64,000 nucleotides of DNA. It comes from Dolichospermum flos-aquae CCAP 1403/13F (GTDB lineage: Bacteria > Cyanobacteriota > Cyanobacteriia > Cyanobacteriales > Nostocaceae). Numbering within the stretch: position 1 is the stretch's first letter; every line of letters begins with the position of its first letter. The stretch lies in contig NZ_CP051206.1 in NCBI RefSeq assembly GCF_012516395.1, forward strand, positions 3,144,501-3,208,500, in the 5' to 3' direction. The notes under the pieces are model-generated. The model was not told the DNA's origin. It was given only the letters and a program-made list of their open reading frames with translations, and searched no databases. The translations under genes were made by a program, and so were the position numbers. Shown in pieces: positions 33,607 through 43,836 of the stretch.

Positions 33607-36234
33607 TCATTCAGCAACACCCACCTGTAATAAATCCAAACCTTGGGCAAAAATCTCATCAATTGGTAACATTTGCCCGGCTTCAGTCATGAATTTATGG
33701 TCTTTTGTAGCGCGAATAATTGCCCCATTTTCTAACAAATATTCATAAACTTCTTGCTGTCCCCGATTATGCCATTGGGCAATTGATTGAGTATAAAGCA
33801 TTCCATTACTATCAATAGTATAGACTTTACATTCAATTTGTTTTTCAACAATTTCCCCAATCTCTAAAAAACCATATTCAACAGTTAAAATTTCTGTGTC
33901 ATAACTTAAACAGTATTCGGCAAACTTCAACATATCCCCAAATAAATGTTCAGAAACTTGGGGTATTACACCATTTTTTGCCGAACCATCAATAAAATTT
34001 TGCTTTTGTTTCTCCATTTCTGATACTTTCTTTTTACCCATAGCCCGACGCAGTAAATCAGCTTGTCCTAAGCTATAACCAGCCATATCTTGAGCAATTT
34101 TCATAATTTGCTCTTGATAAACCATGATTCCGTAGGTTTCATTTAAGATTGGTTCTAAAATTTGAGTATCATATTCAATTTCTTCTCGTCCATGTTTACG
34201 ATTAATAAATTTAGGAATTAATCCTGCATCTAATGGTCCTGGGCGATAAAGTGCTAAAATGGAAGAAATATCTTCAATGTTTGAAGGTTTTAAATCTCGG
34301 ACTATCTGTTTCATTCCTGAAGATTCTAATTGAAATATCCCTTCTAAATCACCTGCTTCTAATAATGAATAAGCTTTAGCAACGTCTTTTGGTAAGTTAG
34401 TATGATCACCTTTAGCTAATATTTTTTGTGCTTTTCTTTCCTGTCCGGTAATTTCATCAGGATCAATTCGATATCCTTTACTTTGTTCAATTAAATCAAT
34501 GGTTTTTTGAATTAGGGTTAAGTTCCGCAAACCCAAAAAGTCCATTTTTAATAATCCCAATGATTCCAAATCTTCCATGAAATATTGAGTAATTACAGAA
34601 CCATCATTATTTCGTTGTAGAGGAACAAGTTCATCTAATGGTTCTGCGGAAATAACGACACCAGCAGCATGAACCCCGAAGGTTTTGTTAGTTCCTTCAA
34701 TTCGCATGGCCATGTCAATCCAGCGCCGTACAGTGGGATCATTATCATATTTGGCTTTAAATTCTGGTTCGGGAGTTTCATCGGAAATCATCACTTTCAG
34801 TTTTGTGGGTTTACCCCGAACTACAGGAATCATTTTCGCCATTTTGTCAGAATCCCCATAGGGAATGTCTAACACTCTAGCGACATCTTTTAACACTGCT
34901 TTTGATGTCAGACGGTTAAAAGTGATGATTTGGGCAACTCTATCAACACCATATTTATTAGTTACATAATCAATGACTTGATCTCGTTTATCAATGCAGA
35001 AATCTGTATCAATATCCGGCATTGATTTGCGTTCAGGATTGAGAAATCTTTCAAATAATAAGCCATGATGTACGGGGTCAATATTCGTAATTTTCATGGC
35101 ATAAGCTACTAAAGAACCTGCCGCAGAACCCCGTCCTGGACCGACGGGAATATTATTATCTCGCGCAAATTTGATGTAGTCCCACACTACTAAAAAGTAG
35201 GTGGAAAATCCCATTTGTTGAATCATTTTTAATTCATATTCCAATCTTTCTTTATAGACTGGATCTACTTCGTTGCGAGATTTGCGTTTTAATCTTTCTA
35301 AAAGTCCGTCCCAAGCAACTTCTTCTGCATAGGTATCTGCTGTATGTCCTGAAGGTATTTGGGGTGTGGGAATTTGGGGATCACCCATGATGTGATAAGG
35401 TTCAACTTTATCAGCAATTTCTTCTGTGGTGGCTATGGCTTCAGCAATGACATCATCGGGTAAATGGTCACGGAATAACTGGCGCATTTCCTCTGATGAT
35501 TTGAGGTATTCTGTGCCGCTATATCGCATTCTTTTATCTTCGCTGATGAGTTTGCCGGTTTGAATACATAGCAAGGCATCATGGGATTCTACATCAAAAC
35601 AAGAAATAAAATGGGAGTCATTTGTAGCAATAAATTTAATCCCTAATTCTCTGGCAATTTTAACAATTTCTACATTCACAATCCGGTCTTCTTGTGAACC
35701 ATGATCTTGAATTTCTAAATAAAAATCTTCTCCAAATACATCTTTATACCATTTGGCAACTTTTCTGGCTGCATCTGGCCGATTACTCAAAATTGCTTGG
35801 GGAATTTCTCCCCCTAAACAAGCGCTAGTAACTATTAAACCTTCACGATATTGTTTGAGTAAATCTTTGTTAATACAAGGACGGGAAAAAATGCCTTTAC
35901 CTTGTACTCCTTGAAGATGGGAAATTGTGGTGATTTTAACTAGGTTTTTATAGCCTTGGGTGTTTTTTGCTAATACGACTTGATGATATTTGGGACGGCG
36001 TTCTTGTTTGTCAATATCACCATTTAGGATATACATTTCGTTGCCAATTATTGGCTTTATAGTCTTACTGCGGCAGATTTTAATGAGTTCAACTGCCCCA
36101 TACATGACACCATGATCTGTGAGGGCGATCGCTTTCATTCCTAATGCGATCGCTCGATCTACCAATTCTGGTAGTTGACTAGCACCATCAAGCAAGCTGT
36201 AATCACTGTGAATATGTAAAGGAACAAATGACAT
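33607..36234 (-). CDS. dnaE-N: DNA polymerase III alpha subunit, N-terminal half fused to split intein N-part
   Basis: An 875-residue protein: 774 residues of DnaE followed by a 101-residue intein half. The PHP domain starts at [15 protein letters not shown], polymerase motifs include [15 protein letters not shown] and [20 protein letters not shown] (catalytic Asp residues), and the extein ends FAEY. The C-terminal DnaE half is encoded elsewhere with its own intein C-part, and the two proteins trans-splice to give the replicative polymerase, as established for cyanobacterial DnaE. The start ATG at 36234 follows directly from [12 protein letters not shown]. Confidence 0.95.
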   Translation of the reverse strand: MSFVPLHIHSDYSLLDGASQLPELVDRAIALGMKAIALTDHGVMYGAVELIKICRSKTIKPIIGNEMYILNGDIDKQERRPKYHQVVLAKNTQGYKNLVKITTISHLQGVQGKGIFSRPCINKDLLKQYREGLIVTSACLGGEIPQAILSNRPDAARKVAKWYKDVFGEDFYLEIQDHGSQEDRIVNVEIVKIARELGIKFIATNDSHFISCFDVESHDALLCIQTGKLISEDKRMRYSGTEYLKSSEEMRQLFRDHLPDDVIAEAIATTEEIADKVEPYHIMGDPQIPTPQIPSGHTADTYAEEVAWDGLLERLKRKSRNEVDPVYKERLEYELKMIQQMGFSTYFLVVWDYIKFARDNNIPVGPGRGSAAGSLVAYAMKITNIDPVHHGLLFERFLNPERKSMPDIDTDFCIDKRDQVIDYVTNKYGVDRVAQIITFNRLTSKAVLKDVARVLDIPYGDSDKMAKMIPVVRGKPTKLKVMISDETPEPEFKAKYDNDPTVRRWIDMAMRIEGTNKTFGVHAAGVVISAEPLDELVPLQRNNDGSVITQYFMEDLESLGLLKMDFLGLRNLTLIQKTIDLIEQSKGYRIDPDEITGQERKAQKILAKGDHTNLPKDVAKAYSLLEAGDLEGIFQLESSGMKQIVRDLKPSNIEDISSILALYRPGPLDAGLIPKFINRKHGREEIEYDTQILEPILNETYGIMVYQEQIMKIAQDMAGYSLGQADLLRRAMGKKKVSEMEKQKQNFIDGSAKNGVIPQVSEHLFGDMLKFAEYCLSYDTEILTVEYGFLEIGEIVEKQIECKVYTIDSNGMLYTQSIAQWHNRGQQEVYEYLLENGAIIRATKDHKFMTEAGQMLPIDEIFAQGLDLLQVGVAE
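33610..33912 (-). other. DnaE split intein, N-terminal half
   Basis: Residues 775-875 of DnaE-N. Cys1 ([14 protein letters not shown]) is the splicing nucleophile, and the block B region [13 protein letters not shown] carries the conserved His. The sequence closely follows the Npu DnaE intein in pattern. It ends ...[10 protein letters not shown]. The complementary half must lie outside this window. Confidence 0.93.
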
Positions 36235-36371
36235 ATTAGTCTTTGGTAAAATAAGGGGATTTTAAATTAACAGTTTTTAGTTAATATCTTGTGCTGGGAA
36301 GGGAGTAATTAACCGGGTATGATATATGTGGAGTCAAGTAAGCGATCGCTTTTTTAACTATTCTTCTAGTT

Positions 36372-36872
36372 TCAAATTGGTCTTTTCATAATACAGGTAA
36401 CTTCACCATAACCAGGATTACCAGTTAAACCTTGTAAATTATTATGCTCTATATCTTCGTCTTGACCTAGCTTACTTGTCCATTTACCATCAGGTAATTG
36501 TCTAGCAACGTGGGTTGGTGTTTTATTGGAATTAACGTATATTGCTATTTTTTGAAATCCTGGTTCTAAAGTATCATCTTCACAGACTTCATAACCAAGA
36601 GTTTGAAATGCTTGCTCAAAAGCGTTAATGGTCTCCTCTCTAGGAACATCTGGAGGCCAGTATTCTTCATTTTGAGCATCTGGCCACCACCAATTTTGAT
36701 CGTCTTCTGCTGCCCAAGCAACACAATTGTAATCTGTTGTATCTGGGCTTGTAAGCTTGTATCCGTGGATGACTAGGTTAGGAAAATCTCGTTCAATAAA
36801 TGTTTTTACATAGTTAACCCAGGCGTTATTACTTACCAATTGTAGCCCCTTTGCTTTCCCCATTCGAGCCAT
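36372..36872 (-). CDS. conserved hypothetical protein with YNCVAWAAEDDQNWWWP motif (DUF7689-like)
   Basis: A 166-residue protein. The signature is DYNCVAWAAEDDQNWWWPDA followed by YWPPDVPREETINAFEQAF, then THVARQLPDGKWTSKLGQ near the end. The cysteine and the histidine in THVARQ could form an NlpC-like catalytic pair, which is inference. It overlaps the upstream gene by 40 bp if it starts at 36872; a TTG start near 36837 (giving LVSNNAWVNYV...) would nearly remove the overlap and is equally plausible. Homologues I recall occur beside the same neighbour. Confidence 0.65.
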   Translation of the reverse strand: MARMGKAKGLQLVSNNAWVNYVKTFIERDFPNLVIHGYKLTSPDTTDYNCVAWAAEDDQNWWWPDAQNEEYWPPDVPREETINAFEQAFQTLGYEVCEDDTLEPGFQKIAIYVNSNKTPTHVARQLPDGKWTSKLGQDEDIEHNNLQGLTGNPGYGEVTCIMKRPI

Positions 36873-37174
36873 GCTTTAGTCATTTTTTCTGTATTTCCTC
36901 TGTACTCTGGAGGTACAGGATCTTCTCTGGAAATAGATTTTAATGCCCAAAACCAGCGTCCAGATTTCTTTTCAAGCTCTCTTAGCAGTAGAGGTATGAC
37001 GACTTCACCCATGCCTATAATTTGTTGATAGGCAGGGTGCATACACATTTGGTTAGTTGATGATATACCACGATTTTCTTCCCGCCATTGATTGGCAAGT
37101 GTGATGAAAGTTGCTTCTATTTCTGCCTGTCTGGAGGCGGTTTGTAGTTTTTCCATATTGCTGCTACTGTACAT
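36833..37174 (-). CDS. conserved hypothetical protein, partner of the gene at 36372
   Basis: A 113-residue protein with LANQWREENRGISSTNQMCMHP (about 27-48), IIGMGEVVIPLLLRELEKKSGRWFWALKSI, and a C-terminal TKAWLEWGKQRGYNW. The last segments suggest a HEAT-like helical hairpin. It is transcribed first in a two-gene unit with the DUF7689-like gene and the 3' end overlaps the latter. A toxin/immunity or effector/inhibitor relationship is possible but unsupported. Confidence 0.65.
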   Translation of the reverse strand: MYSSSNMEKLQTASRQAEIEATFITLANQWREENRGISSTNQMCMHPAYQQIIGMGEVVIPLLLRELEKKSGRWFWALKSISREDPVPPEYRGNTEKMTKAWLEWGKQRGYNW

Positions 37175-37374
37175 GATTTAATTTTAGGATATATGGGGTT
37201 ACTATAGATTACTAAACCTATCGCTTTATGGTGATTCCGATTTTCTATTTACTCGTACTGCATAAACAATAGCAGCTTTGACATCTTTTGTGCCAAGATG
37301 TATAGTATAAAATTTTCACACCGATAACTGTTAGCTTGTACAGTTTTTAGCTAAAACATTATATACCACAAACA

Positions 37375-37407
37375 AGATCCCCGACTTCTCTAAGAAGTTG
37401 GGGATCT
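37375..37407. repeat. GATCCCC palindrome family, copy 3
   Basis: AGATCCCCGACTTCT-CTA-AGAAGTTGGGGATCT; 15-bp arms with one G-T position and a 3-bp loop, 24 bp after the stop of the minus-strand gene at 37432. Confidence 0.8.
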
Positions 37408-37431
37408 GAAACTCTCTGAAACTCTCGAAAA

Positions 37432-37890
37432 CTATACTTCAACAATTCTAGGTTCTGAATTTTTGTGACAACACTTGTTGACAAAATAACTAGCTAAATC
37501 CAATAATTCCAAATTATCAATATCAAGATCAATATCACTTACTAACACATCTTTCACAGCCGATATTTTGTCATTTTCTCTAGAGATTCTCAAACATTCT
37601 TCTAAATCTACTGCTAAATCAAACAATGATGTATCTCCCACATAATTTCTGATTTTGATAGCCGCATCATCATCACTAACTAAAAAGTCTTTAATAGAAT
37701 CAAATAAAGGATTAGATATTTCATCATCTCCCCAGGTTTCTAGCCAATCACCTTCCACATCTTCGACATAAATATGAACAAAATTTAGTCCATAATTTAA
37801 CCAATCTTGCTGCATATTCCGGGCTGCTGCTAACGCTTCTGTCAGGTTTTCGAGTTGAGCGCTATTATTAGTCTGTTGTTGGTTAACCAT
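37432..37890 (-). CDS. hypothetical protein
   Basis: A 152-residue acidic soluble protein of no family known to me. It has a Gln-rich start (MVNQQQTNNSAQ), a helix LENLTEALAAARNMQQDWLNY, and an Asp-rich second half (DIDLDIDNLELLDLASYF). The C terminus has two cysteines (KCCHKN). It lies between two other unknown genes on the same strand and is followed by a palindrome that could end transcription. Confidence 0.6.
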   Translation of the reverse strand: MVNQQQTNNSAQLENLTEALAAARNMQQDWLNYGLNFVHIYVEDVEGDWLETWGDDEISNPLFDSIKDFLVSDDDAAIKIRNYVGDTSLFDLAVDLEECLRISRENDKISAVKDVLVSDIDLDIDNLELLDLASYFVNKCCHKNSEPRIVEV

Positions 37891-37956
37891 AAATGGTATT
37901 TTCAGCGGATTAATGATGTTAGCTAGGACACAGATTTCGATTTCAATATTCGGGAA

Positions 37957-38649
37957 TCAGGAGAAATTCATATACTTCCCTTCCGCAAGATGATCACTGT
38001 TATACAGTGCAACATTGACTAGCTGATGAATAAAATCATTGTCTTGGGGATTGTAACTGAGAAATAATCCTCTTTCTATTTCCCACAATTGCAGTGAATT
38101 TTGCCACTTTTGATACTTGGTGTTATGAAATTCTTCACTGACACTGGTAACTTGAATACAGAGTGGTTTATTTTGGTGATTGCTAACTATCAGGTCTGTT
38201 GCCATAGAAAGGTCAGCTATATAACGCCGCCAAAAATCCCCTTCTCGATGAACAACATCCTGAGCTATATATTTAATGATATCACTATCAGCCTGATTAA
38301 ATTCCCCCGCCATCATTTTTTTCTTCCAAATATAAAATTTGGTGTCTGTGGCGTTTATCCATTTAGGAAATAGACAACTGTACCAATATCTTTCATTGGC
38401 GGTCATTTGCTCAAACTGGAGTTTTTGGTCTTCCTCTGAAGGTAAAGATTTAATTGCTAACCAAACCTTAGAGTCCGTAATTACTTCTAATAAAAAAGCG
38501 ACAACGATGGGTTTGGATATCAGTGAACCAAGCTTGATATGTTTAATCCAACGGTTGATATCTCTTAATTTTATCGTGAGACTTGGATCTATTTCAGCGG
38601 CTTGCTCGATTAGTAAATTTAGTTTATCCTTAATTTCTCTGGCTTGCAA
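37957..38649 (-). CDS. hypothetical protein with possible restriction-endonuclease-like core
   Basis: A 230-residue protein. The N-terminal half is helical (KLRDINRWIKHIKLGSLISKP). Residues about 150-165, TDLIVSNHQNKPLCIQVTS, show an Asp followed by a short loop and QVT, which could be a degenerate PD-(D/E)XK core (QxT in place of ExK). After it comes FHNTKYQKWQNSLQLWEIERGLFLSY. Similar proteins are, as I recall, scattered in cyanobacteria without a known role. Catalytic activity is doubtful. Confidence 0.55.
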   Translation of the reverse strand: MQAREIKDKLNLLIEQAAEIDPSLTIKLRDINRWIKHIKLGSLISKPIVVAFLLEVITDSKVWLAIKSLPSEEDQKLQFEQMTANERYWYSCLFPKWINATDTKFYIWKKKMMAGEFNQADSDIIKYIAQDVVHREGDFWRRYIADLSMATDLIVSNHQNKPLCIQVTSVSEEFHNTKYQKWQNSLQLWEIERGLFLSYNPQDNDFIHQLVNVALYNSDHLAEGKYMNFS

Positions 38650-38894
38650 ACTATACCCTATTGTAAAACACTAACACAGCATCTAAAGAGTGATATCCTA
38701 CTAAATCGGTAAATAAGGTTGTTAAAAACATGATCATTATTTTATCTTAGGGTGTACTGAATAATTTAGCATTAACTAATTGTCGGACTAGAGTAGGACT
38801 AGTTGAGCAGATCAGTAAATAATCTTTACACTCAGCACAACTTCGTTAAAAATAGTTTTCAGTCACAATATCATTATCATTTGCATCCATCATT

Positions 38895-40865
38895 ATGTCT
38901 CAACCAACCATAGAATCCATCTTACAGGAAAAGCGGCTATTTCCGCCTAGCAGTGAATTTTCGGAAAATGCCCAGATCAAAAGTTTAGCAGATTATCAGC
39001 GACTTTACGACAAAGCCAAAGCAGATCCTCAACAATTTTGGGCAGAATTGGCGGAAACTGAGTTACACTGGTTTCAAAAATGGGACACTGTCCTAGATTG
39101 GCAACCACCTTTTGCTAAGTGGTTTGTCAACGGTAAGATTAATATTTCTTACAATTGTCTTGACAGACATCTCACTACTTGGCGGAAAAATAAAGCGGCG
39201 TTGATTTGGGAAGGAGAACCGGGAGATTCACGGACTCTGACTTATGCCCAATTGCATCGGGAAGTGTGCCAGTTTGCAAATGTATTAAAGCAACTAGGAG
39301 CAAAAAAAGGCGATCGCATTGGGATTTATATGCCGATGATTCCCGAAGCTGCCATTGCTATGTTAGCCTGTGCGAGAATTGGCGCACCTCATAGCGTTGT
39401 TTTCGGTGGTTTTAGTGCTGAAGCTTTGCGCGATCGCTTGAATGATGCCGAAGCTAAGTTAGTAATCACAGCGGATGGTGGTTGGCGCAAGGATGCAATT
39501 GTACCCCTCAAAGAACAGGTGGATAAAGCTTTAGAGAATAATGCAGTTCCCAGCATTACAGATGTGCTAGTTGTCAAACGCACAAATCAAACAACACAGA
39601 TGGCAGCAGGACGTGACCATTGGTGGCACGATTTACAACAAGGCGTTTCTGCTGATTGTCCCGCTGAACCTATGGACAGCGAAGATATGTTGTTTGTTCT
39701 CTACACTTCCGGTAGTACAGGCAAACCGAAAGGAGTAGTCCACACCACAGGCGGTTATAACTTATACAGCCATATTACTACCAAATGGATTTTTGATCTT
39801 CAAGATACTGATGTATATTGGTGTACTGCCGATGTCGGTTGGATTACGGGACATAGCTATATAGTTTATGGACCCCTTTCCAACGGGGCAACCACTCTCA
39901 TGTATGAAGGTGCGCCCCGTGCTTCTAATCCTGGTTGCTTCTGGGATGTCATTGAGAAATACGGTGTTAATATTTTTTATACTGCACCAACGGCAATTCG
40001 CGCCTTTATCAAAATGGGTGAACACCATCCTAACAAACGTAATCTTTCTTCTCTGCGATTACTGGGAAGCGTGGGTGAACCCATTAACCCCGAAGCTTGG
40101 ATGTGGTATCACAAAGTTATCGGTGGTGAACGTTGTCCAATTGTGGATACTTGGTGGCAAACGGAGACAGGTGGGATTATGATTACACCTCTACCTGGGG
40201 CAATTTCCACTAAACCAGGTTCAGCCACTCTCCCCTTCCCTGGTATTATTGCGGATGTGGTGGATTTAGACGGGAATTCTGTCCCTGATAATGAAGGTGG
40301 TTATTTAGCAATTCGTCATCCTTGGCCGGGAATGATGCGGACTGTGTACGGTGATCCTGATCGTTTCCGGCGGACTTACTGGGAACATATTCCGCCCACA
40401 AATGGTAATTATACGTATTTTGCTGGTGATGGGGCGAGAAAGGATGAGGACGGCTATTTCTGGGTCATGGGGCGCGTGGATGATGTTCTGAATGTCTCTG
40501 GACACCGCTTGGGGACGATGGAAGTAGAATCTGCCCTAGTGTCTCATCCGGCGGTGGCTGAGGCTGCGGTGGTGGGTAAACCGGATGATTTGAAGGGTGA
40601 GGAAGTTGTGGCTTTTGTGACTTTGGAAGGGACTTATCAAGCCAGTGAGGAGTTGAGTAAGGAACTGAAAAAGCACGTTGTCAATGAGATTGGAGCGATC
40701 GCTCGTCCTGGTGAAATCAGGTTTACTGATGCTTTACCGAAAACCCGTTCTGGGAAGATTATGCGGCGTTTATTGCGGAATTTGGCATCAGGACAGGAAA
40801 TATCGGGGGATACTTCGACTTTGGAAGATCGCAGTGTGTTGGATAAGTTACGGGAAGGGAATTAA
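38895..40865 (+). CDS. acs: acetyl-CoA synthetase
   Basis: A 656-residue AMP-forming acetyl-CoA ligase. The ATP/AMP motif [19 protein letters not shown] is in the middle, WWQTETGG follows, and the adenylate core reads [24 protein letters not shown]. The conserved catalytic and acetylatable Lys is in [13 protein letters not shown] near the end. It converts acetate to acetyl-CoA in the cytosol. The length and start ([19 protein letters not shown]) match the family. It is monocistronic, with a possible terminator hairpin 40 bp after the stop. Confidence 0.95.
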   Translation: MSQPTIESILQEKRLFPPSSEFSENAQIKSLADYQRLYDKAKADPQQFWAELAETELHWFQKWDTVLDWQPPFAKWFVNGKINISYNCLDRHLTTWRKNKAALIWEGEPGDSRTLTYAQLHREVCQFANVLKQLGAKKGDRIGIYMPMIPEAAIAMLACARIGAPHSVVFGGFSAEALRDRLNDAEAKLVITADGGWRKDAIVPLKEQVDKALENNAVPSITDVLVVKRTNQTTQMAAGRDHWWHDLQQGVSADCPAEPMDSEDMLFVLYTSGSTGKPKGVVHTTGGYNLYSHITTKWIFDLQDTDVYWCTADVGWITGHSYIVYGPLSNGATTLMYEGAPRASNPGCFWDVIEKYGVNIFYTAPTAIRAFIKMGEHHPNKRNLSSLRLLGSVGEPINPEAWMWYHKVIGGERCPIVDTWWQTETGGIMITPLPGAISTKPGSATLPFPGIIADVVDLDGNSVPDNEGGYLAIRHPWPGMMRTVYGDPDRFRRTYWEHIPPTNGNYTYFAGDGARKDEDGYFWVMGRVDDVLNVSGHRLGTMEVESALVSHPAVAEAAVVGKPDDLKGEEVVAFVTLEGTYQASEELSKELKKHVVNEIGAIARPGEIRFTDALPKTRSGKIMRRLLRNLASGQEISGDTSTLEDRSVLDKLREGN

Positions 40866-40903
40866 TTTAGGTTAGTTTTTCAACACTGTGTAAAATCTGT
40901 ATG

Positions 40904-40925
40904 GGGTGGGCAAAATTGCCTACCC
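40904..40925 (+). terminator. possible acs terminator hairpin
   Basis: GGGTGGGCAA-AA-TTGCCTACCC, a 10-bp stem with one mismatch and a 2-bp loop, 39 bp after the acs stop. The downstream sequence is T/A-rich but lacks a long T run, so efficiency is uncertain. Confidence 0.5.
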
Positions 40926-40991
40926 TATATTATGATTTGTTTACCATCTATTCACAGCGTATATTGAGAGAGATTTTTTACCAACTGTCGG

Positions 40992-41008
40992 ACTTTTCAA
41001 ACACCCTC
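40992..41008. repeat. lone GAGG-family MITE end
   Basis: ACTTTTCAAACACCCTC followed by TAA matches the right end of the MITEs at 11003 and 26764, including the TNA target position. No clear left end is visible at the expected distance (which would fall at the acs stop), so it is probably a decayed copy. Confidence 0.6.
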
Positions 41009-41256
41009 TAATTATACATAGTTGAATTTACTACAAAAGGGAAATTTCTTCTCCCGATTTCTTACTCGAATCTAGTTTTTGCGTCATCTGTCATATTCTA
41101 TGATACTGCGTGTTCCTCGCTGACTTGATTTTTTTCTCCTACCCCTACTTATTGAGCCGATACTTTCCAACTGACAACTGACAACTAAACTAATCGCCAT
41201 TCACGGCTAGAAAGTGCTAAAATTAGCATTTCAGTGTTGGAAGTTGTGAAGGCGGG

Positions 41257-41262
41257 TATAAT
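41257..41262 (+). promoter_or_regulatory. putative -10 box of the rpsP operon
   Basis: A perfect TATAAT, 69 bp before the rpsP start. The -35 region is weak (TTGGAA at 41237-41242 with a 14-bp spacer). It is the best promoter candidate in this gap. Confidence 0.4.
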
Positions 41263-41330
41263 GTCCCCATCACTTCCTTATCAATCAGTTACAAACTCAC
41301 TCACTAGGAACAGGAGAAACAGTTCTCAAC

Positions 41331-41591
41331 ATGATCAAATTGCGTTTAAAAAGATTTGGCAAAAAGCGCGAAGCAAGTTACCGGATTGTTGCTATTAACA
41401 ATCTTGCCCGTCGTGACGGTCGCCCCCTAGAAGAACTAGGATTTTATAACCCCAGAACTGATGAAGTAAAATTAAACATTCCTGGTATCATTAAGCGTCT
41501 ACAACAAGGCGCTCAACCTACCGATACAGTTCGTAGTATCCTCGTAAAAGCTAACGTTTTTGAACAGGTCAGTGCAACAGCCGCATCATAG
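41331..41591 (+). CDS. rpsP: 30S ribosomal protein S16
   Basis: An 86-residue S16: [46 protein letters not shown], and [15 protein letters not shown]-like end. It binds 16S rRNA in the small subunit. GGAGAAACAG precedes the ATG. It heads the conserved rpsP-khpA run, with phoH further downstream. Confidence 0.97.
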   Translation: MIKLRLKRFGKKREASYRIVAINNLARRDGRPLEELGFYNPRTDEVKLNIPGIIKRLQQGAQPTDTVRSILVKANVFEQVSATAAS

Positions 41592-41598
41592 TCTTGAG

Positions 41599-41985
41599 AT
41601 GAAATCCCTAGCCACCAGTCCCAATTATGTTGGGCTGGTAGAGTTTCTTGTGCAGCCGTTTTTAGAATCTCCAGAATCTTTAAGCGTTGATTGTGAAATG
41701 TCTCAAACCCTCAAGCGGGCTTGGGTTCGCATTGCTTTTAATAGCACAGATAAAGAAAAAGTGTTTGGTCGAGGGGGACGAAATATCCAGGCAATTCGCA
41801 CTGTAATTGCCGCAGCAGCCGAACTAGCTGGGCAATCAGTATACCTGGATATTTATGGCAACAGTTCCCAAAGTCGGGAAAGTGTGTCTTTTGATGAAGA
41901 ACAGGAAGAGCGGATACTACCACCCAAGTCGAAAGAACGAGAGAACAATATTCCCAAACCTGTTGTTAAACCACGTTTACGCTAG
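41599..41985 (+). CDS. khpA: KH-domain RNA-binding protein KhpA
   Basis: A 128-residue single KH-domain protein starting at the ATG at 41599 (MKSLATSPNYVGLVEFLVQPFLESPESL). The KH loop is FGRGGRNIQAIRTVIAAAA with the G-x-x-G pattern. The last about 40 residues (EEQEERILPPKSKERE...) are a charged cyanobacterial extension beyond the roughly 75-residue core. It starts 7 bp after rpsP, which is the usual gene order, and binds RNA, probably with KhpB in other bacteria. Confidence 0.9.
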   Translation: MKSLATSPNYVGLVEFLVQPFLESPESLSVDCEMSQTLKRAWVRIAFNSTDKEKVFGRGGRNIQAIRTVIAAAAELAGQSVYLDIYGNSSQSRESVSFDEEQEERILPPKSKERENNIPKPVVKPRLR

Positions 41986-42341
41986 TACCGCAGGGCGGAA
42001 TTAAAAATTAAAAATTAAAAATTGAAAAAGCAAATTACAAAAGCTTTTTAGTGGTTTTTAATAATTAGTGATTTTTGCCGCACTCTCCTAGTTAGTTTAA
42101 ATGGTTGGTAACAGATTTAATTCTGGGAAAGATGGAGAGAGGGGACAACAGCATTGTCAAATCTTGGCGAATAATTCCGTTTTTATGGCGGATTTACCAG
42201 CCAAGAATTAACAAATGTTGTCAGCCCATTTCCCAATCATACAAATACTAATTAACAGAAAATTATAGAATTTTCAATTTACATTTAATCGGAAAATATT
42301 AATTTTGTTAACAACTACTTTTTACCCAATTCAGCAATAAT
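41986..42341. other. intergenic stretch between khpA and phoH
   Basis: No gene. It begins with TTAAAAATTAAAAATTAAAA, a short AT-rich tandem repeat found after many genes, then AT-rich DNA. A second instance of such a tract is just before 51072. A promoter for phoH may lie in the last 60 bp. Confidence 0.5.
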
Positions 42342-43295
42342 ATGGCAGATGATTCCATAATTCAACTGCCTAGTATGTCCAGTGCGATCGCTCTAGCTGG
42401 ATATGGTGAGGCAAATATCAAGTTATTATGCCAACAAACAGGAGCTAACTTAGTTCTGCGGGGACAAGAATTATTAATTTCGGGAACACCTAAACAGGTA
42501 GAATTAGTAAAGCGATTAGTGCGATCGCTAGAAAATTTGTGGAGTAAAGGTAATCATATCTCTAGTGCTGATATTCTCACAGCCCGTCAAGCCCTGGACA
42601 CAAATACAGAAGACCAATTACAAGACCTACAGCGCGATATCCTCGCCAAAACTCGCCGAGGTTTTGAAATTCGCGCTAAAACCTTTCACCAGCGCCAATA
42701 TATAGACGCACTTCGCAGACGGGATTTAACCTTTTGTATCGGTCCTGCGGGAACAGGAAAAACCTATCTCGCGGTAGTTATCGCCGTTCAAGCCCTACTC
42801 AGTAATCAATTTGAACGGCTGATTTTAACCCGTCCCGCAGTGGAAGCAGGGGAAAAACTCGGCTTTTTACCAGGAGACTTACAGCAAAAAGTCAATCCCT
42901 ATTTACGTCCTCTTTATGATGCCATTAATGAATTCATAGATCCCGAAAAAGTCCCCAATTTAATTGAACGGGAAATCATCGAAGTCGCACCACTAGCTTA
43001 TATGCGAGGACGAACATTAAATAACGCCTTTATCATCGTTGACGAAGCTCAAAATACCACACCGGCGCAAATGAAAATGGTTTTAACCCGATTGGGTTTT
43101 AACTCCCGCATGGTGATTACAGGTGATGTTACCCAAACTGATTTACCACATTATCAAAAATCAGGTTTAGATGTAGCTTTGCAAATTCTCAGAAACGTGG
43201 AAGGAATTGCGATTTGCGAATTTTCCCAAAAAGATGTGGTGCGTCATCCTTTAGTGCAACGAATTGTTGCTGCTTATGAGAAATACGAAACGTAG
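42342..43295 (+). CDS. phoH: PhoH-like ATPase
   Basis: A 317-residue PhoH family protein. The N-terminal part (about 15-70, LAGYGEANIKLLCQQTGANLVLRG) is the KH-like domain of this subfamily. Walker A is GPAGTGKTYLAV (131-142), followed by LILTRPAVEAGEKLGFLPGDL, Walker B FIIVDEAQNTTPAQMKM, and MVITGDVTQTDLP. PhoH-type ATPases are linked to RNA metabolism, and the ybeZ-like position near khpA is typical. Function in cyanobacteria is not proven. Confidence 0.93.
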   Translation: MADDSIIQLPSMSSAIALAGYGEANIKLLCQQTGANLVLRGQELLISGTPKQVELVKRLVRSLENLWSKGNHISSADILTARQALDTNTEDQLQDLQRDILAKTRRGFEIRAKTFHQRQYIDALRRRDLTFCIGPAGTGKTYLAVVIAVQALLSNQFERLILTRPAVEAGEKLGFLPGDLQQKVNPYLRPLYDAINEFIDPEKVPNLIEREIIEVAPLAYMRGRTLNNAFIIVDEAQNTTPAQMKMVLTRLGFNSRMVITGDVTQTDLPHYQKSGLDVALQILRNVEGIAICEFSQKDVVRHPLVQRIVAAYEKYET

Positions 43296-43354
43296 TACAT
43301 TTAAATTGGTCATAAATCTGAAATGAAACACTAACAACTAAACAATCAACAAAT

Positions 43355-43762
43355 ATGACAACAACATTGAAAGAATTTTTAGAATCTTGTGAAACCTTGG
43401 GAACTTTACGCCTAATTGTCACCAGTAGCGCCGCTGTTTTAGAAGCTAGAGGAAAAATAGAAAAGCTATATTACGCCGAATTACCAAAAGGTAAATATGC
43501 GAATATGCACACCGAAGGCTTTGAATTTCATTTGAATATGGATATGATTCAACAAGTGAAATTTGAAACAGGTGAAGCTAAAAGAGGGAATTTTACAACC
43601 TATGCAATTCGGTTTTTAGATGCAGAAGAAAAACCTGCATTAAGCCTCTTTTTGCAATGGGGTAAACCAGGAGAATACGAACCAGGACAAGTAGAAGCTT
43701 GGCAAATTTTAAAAGAAAAGTATGGGGAAATTTGGCAACCTTTAGCCCTAGAAACCTTATAA
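43355..43762 (+). CDS. ChuX/HutX family heme-carrier-like protein
   Basis: A 135-residue protein: TLRLIVTSSAAVLEARGKIEKLYYAELPKGKYANMHTEGFEFHL (about 16-60) and FLQWGKPGEYEPGQVEAW. This is one repeat of the HutX/ChuX/HugZ-like heme-binding fold as annotated in cyanobacteria. Heme binding is known for ChuX; the cyanobacterial protein has no clear heme-uptake neighbours, so the role is uncertain. A GATCCCC palindrome follows 20 bp after its stop. Confidence 0.7.
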   Translation: MTTTLKEFLESCETLGTLRLIVTSSAAVLEARGKIEKLYYAELPKGKYANMHTEGFEFHLNMDMIQQVKFETGEAKRGNFTTYAIRFLDAEEKPALSLFLQWGKPGEYEPGQVEAWQILKEKYGEIWQPLALETL

Positions 43763-43782
43763 TTTTGAAATCCCTAGATCCT

Positions 43783-43815
43783 AGATCCCCGACTTCTCAA
43801 AGAAGTCGGGGATCT
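43783..43815. repeat. GATCCCC palindrome family, copy 4
   Basis: AGATCCCCGACTTCT-CAA-AGAAGTCGGGGATCT, 15-bp perfect arms with a 3-bp loop, 20 bp after the stop of the gene at 43355-43762. This is the cleanest copy of the family. Confidence 0.85.
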
Positions 43816-43836
43816 AAACTAAATAAATGTTATTAA

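Larger units (their letters stand above)
40866..41330. other. intergenic stretch between acs and rpsP
   Basis: 465 bp without a gene. It contains a hairpin at 40904-40925, a lone MITE end at 40992-41008, GACAACTGACAACT simple repeats near 41172, and the likely rpsP promoter (TATAAT at 41257). Confidence 0.55.
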
